Source: Axinella damicornis (lineage: Eukaryota; Porifera; Demospongiae; Axinellida; Axinellidae). Taken from it: a DNA stretch of 64,000 nt. The stretch spans positions 18,263,853 to 18,327,852 of the forward strand of contig OZ007506.1 in the NCBI GenBank assembly GCA_963931865.1. The letters are read 5' to 3'. Each line of letters begins with the position of its first letter. Positions within the stretch are counted from its first letter, which is position 1. A model generated the notes under the pieces. The model did no database searches. It was not told where the DNA came from and saw nothing but the letters and a program-made list of their open reading frames with translations. Shown one piece after another: positions 11,235 to 23,200 of the stretch. Position numbers and translations under genes: made by a program.

Positions 11235-14200
11235 ATGATAATGGCGGCCGAACAGAAGAATCTTTGCGCGGTGCTGAAGGCTGTAGGAGACCTACAGCTG
11301 GTGAGCTAATTGCTGCTTCCTAATCTTGTGTTCCTGGTCAGCCAAGGCATGCAAGGAGTTAGTCTCGCAGGCCAGCCTCTTTTTCCAGACTAGCAAGGAG
11401 TTGCACCTAGTCTCGCGGGGCCGTGTGGGTCTGGCCCCGCGAGACTAAGTTGCACCTATGAGCTGGCTCCAACTAGGCATGATGTGCCCAGTGAGTCACT
11501 GTTTACTCTGCGACGATACGAGCTGCATGTTTACTGCTGGACCTCCTTCATCTTTTGCAAATTGACTTCTTGGCAACAGAGGCTTCCAGTCACAGTTTAG
11601 TCTGGTGAAGCCAGACCTCTGCTGCAGAGCTAGAGGAGGTACCCTCCTCCCCCCGTATTTCAAGGAGAGAGCCTTGGACCTAGCCTTGTTCTCAGCATAG
11701 ATAATATAGTAGGTAGGGACTATATTATCTATGGTTCTCAGGCCTGCACCATTTTCATGCTTGCAACCGAAAATGGCGCGAGCCATTCTTTCATGCATGC
11801 AACCGAAAGCAGCAGCACAGGCCTGGGAGCGAGGCTACCATTGACTTCCGGCATATCATCATTCATACCTTCACTGCGAGATTATAACTATGTTTCCTGG
11901 ATATGGAAGCAGAAAGCAGTAGCAGGACAGTGGAGAGTGCGAAGTTGCCATGGGGGCCCTTCCTGATGACCGAAAATGATGGCGAAGGAAGAATGTCCAT
12001 GCTTTGCGCGGTTTCTTGCAACCTCTGCCAACCTGAAAAGCAACCCAGCATCTTACTGCCTCAGTAGAAAAAATTCCTGGGTATGTCCCTGCAATTAGAT
12101 ACTTTACCTCCGTCTTTGGTGGACAGTGTACGTGGTAGTGGCTCAGTGACATCCATGGATTGATTACGTGTCTGTACTATCCATGCTGCACAGGAGCACA
12201 TGATGACATCACCATCATTGCAGCAGCCGTAATGAAGATGATGTCATTGTGATTGTGCTCTTGATGCTGCATCATACCAGTGCCAGCTGCTCTGCGAGCT
12301 GCATCATATTTCTGGTACGGATAACATAACTGATCTGTTTGTTTGTGTTTGTTTGTGACTCTGCAGGAGGAGCGGGACACTCCCCAGCCAGGAAAAGGAG
12401 GTGAGATCTCGTAGTTTGAGTCAGTCAAGTACGTGGTATCCCCTCTGCTTGCCCTCACACACACACACACACTCCCCTACTACCCAAATGCACACACACC
12501 TGCATATTAGTTCAGTTCATTTTAATGATAACCCAGGAATTAATGCCGCATCTCCGGATCCAGGTTTCATGAAGGTGCTAGGCCCCATAATGTGGAGTTG
12601 TGATATGACATCATTGCTGAACTCGCTAGGGTTACGTAAATGGCATTCCTCAAACTTGTTTTTCTGGAAGGGTAAAAGGGCAATTTCCTTTTAACTTCAA
12701 CAGACAAACCTAGCTCATGCAGACCCTGTCTCATTGCCAGAAGTGACATCACAAGATGAGTGTTTCATGTCATCTGTATACGGCTTTATCAGTTAAAGTG
12801 TGGCACATTCTACCATTTCCTCAAGCAGTCTATAGCAGAATTTTATTTCCCTCCCCCTCCCTTATTTTCTTGGTACACTGCATTAATTTTGATGGAAAGT
12901 GGCATATTTGGTGGTCCTGTAGATAAGTGGATGCCTTCTCATTACAGGGGGTGTCTAACTGAAGTTCATCTGGCTCCTGTCCATTGCAGATTGCCATTGG
13001 GGATACCAAATATTATCCTCAGGAAATACGTATTACACAGGGGTTCTAGGATTTATGTCAGGGGTTTAAGGCATACACATAGAGATAAATATCTTAGGGA
13101 AATAATCGTCGCACCAGGGTGCAAATCTACACGGGGATATGAAAATTAGGGGATGTTGCCAAACTTTCAAATTTCTGACTATTTCGCTTTAATGGCCGCC
13201 AAAATTTCCCCATGCACGGTACACACTCCTCCCCTCCCCTGCATCCACTCCTCCCCTCCCCTGCACTCACTCCTCCCCTCCCCCCACACACTCCTCCCCT
13301 CCCCCACACCCACACACTCCTCCCCTCCCCCATCCACACTCTCTCAGAGGTACTGATTGCAATCCGCTCGGTGGGAATCTGTGGCTCTGATGTCCACTAC
13401 TGGGTGGCTGGCCGGATTGGAGACTTCATCGTGAGGGCTCCCATGGTGATGGGGCATGAGGCATCCGGGAGGGTGGCAGCCGTGGGAGAAGGGGTGACAC
13501 ACCTCCAAGTTGGTGAGGGCTTAATTGATCCAAGGAAATTACTCGGTGTGAAAAGCAACAGTGTGGGAGTTGGTTTGTGTGGCTGTTTATTACTATGCAC
13601 ATTGATGACTTATTCTGGTGCGATTTCAGGCCAGAAAAATAGCGTTCTTTCCCTTCACAGAGGTACTAGCTGTGGCAAACGTAGCCCAGACATCATGTGG
13701 AGAAAGGAACGTCTGATCACTATACACTGGTTTTCATGGACTCTGCCTGACTACTAGATGGCAGAGCCAAGCAAACTGCTCAAACTACGTACACGCAACC
13801 ATTTCCTGCTGGTCACTGATGCTGTAATACGCTAATACAGCCATAGAAATTTCACTCCTTCCTCATGTCTTAGAAATTGCACTCCTTCCTCGTGTCATTT
13901 ATGATGTCATCTTCTTTAATTCTTCCGTGCCACGGAAACCTGTCTATGGTGACCAGATGTTTTTCCCCCTATGAACATCTGGCACACAAGACTAAGTAGC
14001 CAGTACCCATGAGGGCTGGCTATTTCTCACAATCTGAGTCTCTGTCCAGGGTTTCACCCAGCACATGAACCTGCTGAGTCAGGTCATGGCTGAATTGAAA
14101 ATGGACATTGTACTTAGGTACGTACATTGAGCAGTGCATGTGCCACCTGGTAGAGCACTGATGTTTTTACTATTATATCCAGTATCCACCACACTGGTAT

Positions 14201-17200
14201 AGCATGATACGTAGATCAAAGGTTGAGTATAATTACCCTCATTTCTGAAGTGCATGCACACTGAGTGGGAGTAACTGCTGTAATGCATGCACATCATTGT
14301 AATGTATTTTCTCAAGCTCTGCTGAGCCAACTTTTGGAGTTCCTAGTCAGTTTGTGAGATGAAAATCATGTACTTGAGAGAATGGTGAAATGCCTGTGTG
14401 TGGCCTAGCAACTCTACGTATGTGTGTGCATACGAGTTGTGCATGTTCATCTCCACAGGGGACCGTGTGGCCATTGAGCCCGGCGTACCGTGCCGCATGT
14501 GTTCATTCTGCAAGGCAGGACGGTACAACCTCTGCCACGACATGAGGTTCTGTGCCACACCCCCAGTCGATGGCTCCCTGGCCAGATACTACACCCACGC
14601 TGCTGACTTCTGCTACAAGTGAGTGAGCGTGGAGGTGTGTGTGGAGAGGGAAGGGCAAATTCATCAAACTCTCCTCCCTATCCTTCACCTTTCTGACTAG
14701 TTCTCCTCCCTACTACCCGCCTTTATTACTAGTTGTAACTCAGCCATGGCATGTCAGGGACAGTACCAGGCTGTGTGGTACTAGCCTCATTCCCAGGCAC
14801 TCCTCTGGGGGGGGGAGGGGGGAGAGTGGCCTGGAAGTGAGGGTAGTGTTGTACCTGATTAACTATTAAATAATGATCTCTCCCCGGCAAACAGCCTGGA
14901 CGGGTTTTGATGCTCATTGTGTTACATATGCACGTGCTGATCGTGTGTCAGAAGATAGCACAACCATTTCAAGTGCACAGCTAGCGTAGCTGATCATACG
15001 GAGGGTTTTTCAATTCCAACCAGAACTCACTTAGCTAGCTAAGGTAGTGTGCCTGTCGTGGTTACTGGGTTTATATTACCTCCTCTCCCTGTCTCATGAT
15101 GCATGCATTGCAGCTGCACTGGTTGGCTCCATTCCTGAGAAGCTCACTGCCATTGTATATATGATAACTCAACAGGCAAGAGTTCATAAACTCTTGGTAG
15201 AGGAAGGGCAGGTTAAAGAGAGTGGGGCTAATGATGCTGCTTCTCATTGTAATAGTGGGATGTAATGTAATTCCGTCCCTCCTCCCTCCCTCAGGCTGCC
15301 GGACCATGTCTCATTTGACGAGGGTGCGCTGCTAGAGCCACTGAGTGTGGGGGTGCATGCCTGCCAGCGTGCAGGGGTGAAGCTGGGGAGCAAGGTGCTG
15401 GTGTGTGGGGCAGGTGAGGAGGGAGGGAAGACTTGATGTGGGTGACGGAGGAGATATATAGTAGCTGAATTATCGAATGTGGTCATCATAGGGCACATAT
15501 ATAGCATGCATGTATGTTGACAACAGGTTTCTCGGTGGTGGCAACTAGTAGTCCAGCTCTGCTAGGAATATCACCACAGTGAAACAGCTAGTGTTTCATT
15601 AGAGAAAGTCAATGTGACTGACCCACTTCAGTAGTGACTCTTCAATTGGTGCAGACTTCATCTTATATATTATTAATGCACAGAAATTAGCAATTGTGAC
15701 GCACAGTATACAGTGGTATACATGTAGACCTCCAGGATAGTTGCACTAGGTACAGTCATGGAAGAACAAAAATTTCACTCTACGGTGGTAATGGTGTACA
15801 CACACAGTAATAATTTATAAGGAACAAACCTCTGGTCACCAATTGTGCATGTGCACTCAATGAGTTTATTCGCCGATATCATTCGTTTAATTTCGATGCC
15901 ATAGTATGGTATGCTTAGACAGGGTATGCTTGGGCAGGCCGTGCAAACGCCCAATGGTCTTCTTCATGAGTGTTCGACTCTTCTGATGTATAGGGATCTT
16001 TCTTCGTGGTTGTTGCTTGGCACTGCTCTGTTTCGAGTTCATTCCGTACTGCATGTTGGTTACACCAAACCCTCCTCTGAAAGACTCCCGTATCAACTCC
16101 CCCTCTGTTGCTCTAAGTGCACTTTCATCTGTAGTAGTTCCCAGGGCAAATACTGCCACATACTTTGATATATCCTCTCCTCGCTGTCGTGCGTACTGGC
16201 TGACTAATGCAAGATTGTAGTGTATGAGCATCTCATCATGTTTTCCCTTCGGCCCGGTATGCTCTTTCCACCTGGTCACCAGATCTCTGTTTGTTGCCCC
16301 GATGTACCCCTGGTCTGCTGCTTCTGGGGAGACAGTTGGATCAAACATGACACAGTAGTAGAGCCAGTTGGACTGCATTGTTGGATCCCTCTCATCGTGG
16401 TTCAGGGCATAATTTTCACTTTGTACTATGTCCTTCACCCTCTCAAAGTGTCTGCTGCTAGCAATTTTCTGTGGAAGTGACTTAAATGTCACTTTATCTT
16501 TAGTTGTCTTTTGAAAACCAACCACATCTCCAGTATGTACCAGAGGGGTGTATATTGGAGGCATGATACACTTTGGACGTTTGAAAGCTTCCCAGCGCTT
16601 GAAAAGAGCTGCCTTACGATTATCATATGAACCCACAACTGGTTCATGTAACGGAAAAATTGAGTTTCGCATGAATGTTTGCACAGTTCTTTGAGAAGAT
16701 TCACGTATGTAATAGCCAGCTGCCTGAGTGCGTGCTAGGCTCCATAGTATCTTGCCACAGTAGGATGGCTTAACTTTGGAGTGCCTTATTAAGTTACGAC
16801 AGAATGTGCACAGGATGTTCCAGTTGAGAATGAGTGCTTGTTGCCGGAAGACATCCTGTCCATAGACCTGACGTTCGTATATCTTGGCTGGTAGTTCCCT
16901 CAGGCAGTCTTGCTTCTCAAGTAGATGACCAGTTCTTTTGGTGAACTCCTTCATAACTGTGCATAGCAATAGATGGTTATTCGTGCTGATGACTGCCTCT
17001 AGTATACTAGTACACATGTAATGTTCCTTACCATGGTAGGTCAGAGGGCATTTGTGTAGGCTGGGTGTCACCTCCACTCCGAGATCAGCTTCGCTAGTGA
17101 TCTCCATATCTTCATCTGTTGTAATAATAAGCAGAACCACTTATGAGATATGCACGATATATACCTAGAGCAGTCTTGTTACCCTCATCCTCCTCTTCAC

Positions 17201-20200
17201 TCTCCTCGCCTTTGCTACTAATTGGCGCAATACATTTGTCTATCTTTGACCAAAGACGTGCCCTCCACTGCCCCTCCTCCTTCTCCTTGAAACGCTTCTC
17301 TCCCCAGAACTGCCTCATGGTGTAACTCAGATCCCTCACACAGCTGAAGTTCACAACAGGACACTCCTCCATGATGCCACGGACCAGAGTAACATTGCTT
17401 CCCTCTTGGAGAATCTCTTCATGTTCTTCAACGTAGTCCCAGAAGGCATGGTAGGCATCCACGTACTGTTTCCACAGAGTGTCGCTGGCATCTGACATTC
17501 TGCTGCAGCTGTTAGAGTGCTGTGGAAGTATAGTTAGTGCATTCTCTGGATGAGCTTCAGTCTCATGCTCTCGAAAAATGCAGGGAGGAGACACTCCCCA
17601 CTTTGAGAGACCCCCATTCACACAACTACACAACTACGTATCTCCTTTTATTCTTAGAGGTTCACCCCCATGTTCTATGACTCTTCCCCTTTTGTATCAT
17701 TAATTCTCAGATCCTCCCCCCCTCTTTTTCAGAGACTCCTCCATGATCGACTCCCCTTCAGAAGAAGTAGGAGCTGGAAATTTGTGATCATGTATACCTA
17801 GAGAGTCCCGGTCAGCAGAAATCTAAAATTGCAAAAGCTGCGCAAGAACTTCCACACGTTATGGCTGGTCCAGCTAGCTATATATAATTCCAGTACCAGA
17901 CATAGAGGCACACTGCTGTACACTGGTTTCTACTGTCTGTTGCATTATCTCCTAGTAATTAATTTTGCCATGGCAACAAGTGAATTATTATTGAGATGCG
18001 TGAGGCCAGGGGTAAAAGTCAGTTGGTGTTGTCAATTGAGACTATTAGAGCTTCTTTTCCGCAATATTCTACTCAGATTCATAGTAGCTACGTACGTATA
18101 CTTGGCATGTTCATTGATTGGCATTCCCCCCACTAACAAGCTGGTATATCAGTTTGTAATCACCAATTGCCAGCTCCTATCTTCTCTGGTCATGTATAGA
18201 CTAAGTATATTCTGTGGTGACTTACTGAGGTCTTGCTTTCGTGAAGGTGTTTTGTGACTTGGAGACTGCTTCTTGGCTTTAGCTTGGGCTGAAGGCTACC
18301 AGCTATGTCCGTACATCAACGTCATCTGATGAACGGGGGAGTGTTAGTCATATTTATTGGCTGGTCAAGAATGCGAGACCTACGTACTTGTACATGCCAT
18401 ACCTACCTACATGTACAAGACTACTAAGCTTGTACTACAGTGATGACGTAGTTGAAAGGTGCCAATACACCCTTGTCAGCACATTTTAGTGTACACAGAA
18501 GCCACTTCAGTGACAGTATACTCAGCAAGTGCACTTAGAAGCCACTGTAGTACAAGCCAGTTGTACTACCAGCTGCTGTGGTTTATCAGGAACACACTCG
18601 GCTGTTATTCAATTAGAAGCCTCGGCTGCGCAGCCTCATGTATTCTAGTCTCGTGCCCAGACCCCACCCCTCGGCACGAGACTACGTGTATTCCTGATAA
18701 ACCACAGCAGCTGGTAGTATAACTATAACTTATAATATGGCATTCATAGTGTAAATCAATCCCACTGCCACTGGTGAGCATATACATCATGCCCTCAATG
18801 CTGACTATTGGTAGTGGACTAGTGTACCCTAGCCTCATTCCCAGGCCTTGGAGCTTGACCGGATTGGCTGGTGGGCAGTGCTGCCACTTAGCAAGGGCGC
18901 ATCGAGCCGCCGCCGGCTCGATGTGCCCTTGCGCTTAGTAAGTGTGCAATTTTGTGATGCCATTTTAGGCTCGTCCCCGCCATTGTGTCACATACTGTAC
19001 CAAAAAATGCAACAAGTGTGGGAGGAACCTGGGAACGACCTGGGAACGATTTGTTCTCCCGCCCAGATCACGTGAGGGTATGATTAGGTCGGTGCGGACT
19101 ATTGTTTCAGAAACCTTTCGTGAAATGCTGCAGGGCTGGGATAGGGTGACGTACAGGAACTACCTCATCCATAGTTGCTAGAATGAGGTGCTACTCTCTT
19201 CTATGGAAGCAATATATGGCAACTATGAAAGTATATGATAACGGATTCTGCATGCGGAGATGAAGGACGAACCAAAACAAAAACTAACCAACAAATATAG
19301 TGATGAAACTGTGTACAAACCAAACCGGAGAAAAAAGTAACGCAGGTGTAAATGAGGGTGAGTACTGGCAAGGACGGGAGAGAGGCCCAAGAGTAGCTGG
19401 GGACAAGACTGAGATATGTACAGGAAAGTGAACAGTAGTTGAGGCAGAGGCAAAGGAGGGATGCCTACGTACATATGTACGTACGTACCTTGTACAATCA
19501 CATTCGAATCATGATCAAATAACCATACATCAACTCATACTCATACTTCTGTCTCTGTCTCTTTGAGTTACATAGTCTATTCCTCGTTTCTCTTTTGGAT
19601 CATGCGCTGTTGTCTCGCTAATTCTTCCATCAATAATTCCTTCATCTTCTCTTCTGCTGATATTTTTTCCATTTCTGAATCTTCTCTGTGTCCTTTTTCT
19701 GAACAATTCCTCATCCCACCATTTGAATCTTCCATCTCTGAATCTTCTCCATTTCCAGTCTCGGAATCTTCTTCGTATCCCGTCTCTGAATCTTCTCCAT
19801 TTCCAGTCTCGGAATCTTGTCCATTTCCCGTCTCTGAATCTTCTCCATTTCTCATCTCTGAATCTTCTCCACATCCCGACTCTCCATTTCTCATCTCCAA
19901 ACATTGCATCATCTCTACGTCTTCTCCATGCCTTGCCTCAGAATCTCCATACTGAATTTTCCTTATACCTGCAACTTCTTCATGGGAATCTTCTTCATAC
20001 CTTGTCTCTGAATCTTGCATCTCTGAATCTTCTTCATTTCCCATCTCTGATTCTTGTCCATCTTGTCCATACCTTGCTGCGGAGTCTCCATATCTCACAC
20101 CAGATTCTCCTGTGTGCCTCATGTCTGTATCTTCTCCTTGCCTTGTCTCTGAATCTTCATCGTGCCTCATCTTCATTTCTTGATTCTTTATCTCTGAAAT

Positions 20201-23200
20201 TTGCCTCATCCCGGAAATTCGTCTTATCTCTGAAATTTGTCTCTTCTCTCCATGCCTTATCTTTGCAGACATCATATCTCTGTGTCTTTCCTCTGAAAAT
20301 TCTCCATGGCTGGTCTCTGAACCAATTTCAGCTTCTCTCTTTACTTGGAGTTTCCCTGTTGATTTGAACCAGTTTGGACCTTCACTCTGAATGTCTTGCT
20401 CATTGTGTTGCTTATTGGCTGCACTACCTTGTTTGCAATTCATGCCATATTTCATATCTGCAACAGAGAAACCTTCAAGAGACTCTCGTATCAGTTTCCC
20501 CTCCATTTTTCTACACAGTTCCTTTTCCATGGTGGTTCCCAGTGCAAATACTGCCACATAATCCGACAAATCCTCTCCTCTCTGCTGCAAGAACTGGCTG
20601 AGTAAAGCAAGGTTGTAATGAATGATCATATCTTCTGGTCTTGTATGCTGTTTAATCCTGGTTAGTAGAGTGTTTGTTGTCTGCCCGATGTATCCCTGAT
20701 CTGCAGCTTCTGGGGAGACAGTTGGATCAATCATGATGATGTAATATACCCAGTTGGACTCTGTAGTCGGGTCAGTCTGATCATGGTACAGGCAATAATC
20801 ACCACTTTTGCTTTGGACTATCGTCAGCACCCGCTGAAAGTGTTTGCTTTCAGAAATTTTTTGAGGTATCGACTGAAACGGCACTTCTGTTGGCTTGCTG
20901 TCTTCCAGGGTCTTCCACCAGCAACGAACTCCACCGTCTGATACAAGCTGTGGGGTGTATATTGGAGGCATGGTGGGCTTTGGCTTGCCTTGAGCGTCCC
21001 AGCATTTGATAAGGAACTCCTTACGATCATCATACGTGCCAACTACTGGTTCGTACGTTGGCCAAACTGAAATTCGCATGAGTGTTTTTGGTGTACTTAT
21101 AAATGCAAATTCATCCATGTACCTGTCAACTGCCTGAATGTGCAAGGTTTCAGGATTGAGAGCTTCCCGAGCTAACCTCTGTAGTACCTTGCAACAGTCA
21201 GATGGTTCAGCTTCGAAGTATTTTGCCAAGTTATTGCAGAAGGTACGCAGGATGTTGAAGTTGAGCACCAGTGGTTGCTGTCTGTAGATGTACTCTGTCC
21301 ATAGACCAAGGAATGATATTCAGTGACTGATAGTTCTCTCAGGTGGTTTTGCCTCTCATGTAACTTGCTAAATGCATCATAGAATCCTATGGAGTGAATA
21401 AAGTTTAACAGTAATTTTCTCTGAGAGGACCCACGCCCACCCACACGTACCTAAGCTACAATTTGGAGTGCATGTAAGTACTACCGCTGCTTACCTTTGT
21501 AGCTCAACACCTCTTCACAAGTCTCTTGAAGGAAGTCGTAGGGATGTTTCACTTGTACTCCCAGGTCACCCATGTCGTTATTTATACACTCTTTAACCTT
21601 CAAATCGAGATATGCCCTCCACTGACTCTCCTTCTCCTTAAATTGCTTCTCTCCCAAGAATTGCCTCGTGGTGTAGATCAGATCCCTCACGCAGCTGAAT
21701 TTCACAACTGGACACTCCTCCATGACACGACGTACCAGGATAACACTACTTCTTTCTTGGAGTACCCATTCATTTTCCTCAAGATAATCCCAGAACTTGT
21801 GATAGGCAGCCACATACTGTTCCCATAGAGCATCTGACATTCTGCTTCAGCTGTGTTAGAATGCTGTGAAATTGGTTAGTACAGTTTCTAAATGAGCTTC
21901 AATCTCAGCCTATCCACATGTAAAACTCATATGCAAAATGTAGGTTGGAGAGGCCCTTCCCTTTGAGAGACTCCCTATTTGCACAAATCCCTAACCTCGT
22001 TTCCAAGCCCCCACCGTCACTTGCAGTGTGGTTCTTTGTGCAACCGAAAATGGTGCGGGCCTGGGAACGAGGCTAACAAATCCTTCATTTGGTCTTAGAG
22101 GCTAACCCCATTTTCAGTGACTCCTCCTCTTTTGCAGACATGGTCACACCCCTCAGATTCCTCCCCCCAAACAAGCACAATAGAGATTCCTCCCCCCAAA
22201 CAAGCACAATAGAGATTCCTCCCCCCAAACAAGCACAATAGAGATTCCTCCCTTTCATACCCCCACATTTTTCAGGGACTCCTACCTTTTGTCATTAATT
22301 CTCAAATCCCTCCCACCCCCCTGCGCAAGAACTTCGCATGCTATGGTCCTATGTGCCCCAGCTGTAAACCCCCATAAAAGTGCATTCTTGTACACTGCTT
22401 TCTCCTGTCTATGGCACTGGAAAGATGCCAGTAGCTAGCTTTGCCATGCCATGGCAACAGGTTGTTTTGGCCACTGACTAGGTTGATTAGAGCTTCTTTC
22501 GCACAATATATTACTCATGTTTGTTTTGAAATGTATACTGTATCATACATGGCATGTCCACACATGGCATGTCCATACTTGGCATGTCCATTAATTGAAA
22601 ATCACCTCCAATTGACCCGACTAGAAGCAGAACTCAGCTAGCTATATAATCACCGACTACCAGCTCCTGTCATTGCTTGTCACATACTGGTAGTATATTC
22701 TGTGATGACTTACTGAGGTATTGCTTTCATCAAAGCTAGGAGACTGTTTCTGGTGTTTGGTGGCTAGGAGCTGCTTCCTTGGCTTTACCTTTGGCCGAAG
22801 GCTGCTAGCTATGTCCGTACATCAACGTTAACTGATGAACGGAGGAGTGTTAGTCATATTTATTGGCCGGTCAGGCATGTAGGAGGCGTGGCTATGCCTT
22901 GTATGGCATTCATTAAAGTCAATGTGGCATTCATTGGTGATTATAATTATAGTCAGGGTAAATCGACCCCACATGGTGAACATAATTGTATACATCATGC
23001 CCTCAATACTTATTATTGGTAGTGGACTAGTGTACCCTATCTGACATGAGATGAGGATTGAACCAGAGGAACATTGCTCTAGACAGAGAAGAAAATTCTG
23101 AGCAGCACAGAGTGAGGTTTTGGGACACTGACTGCCAACCGTGGCTATCCGACAACCTATGCAAGGATTATGACTAGCACCACCGTTTCTGTTACATCAC

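Noticed and set aside
15887..17140. Copy A as part of an intact Penelope-like retroelement
   Set aside because: No reverse transcriptase motifs, long terminal repeats or truncation pattern are seen; the copies are spliced and tandem.
18566..18720. Hairpin as a possible microRNA precursor
   Set aside because: The structure is explained by two nested foldback repeats.
19723..20367. Leu/Ser/His-rich 214-codon frame on the plus strand
   Set aside because: It is the antisense shadow of the acidic repeat tail of copy B.
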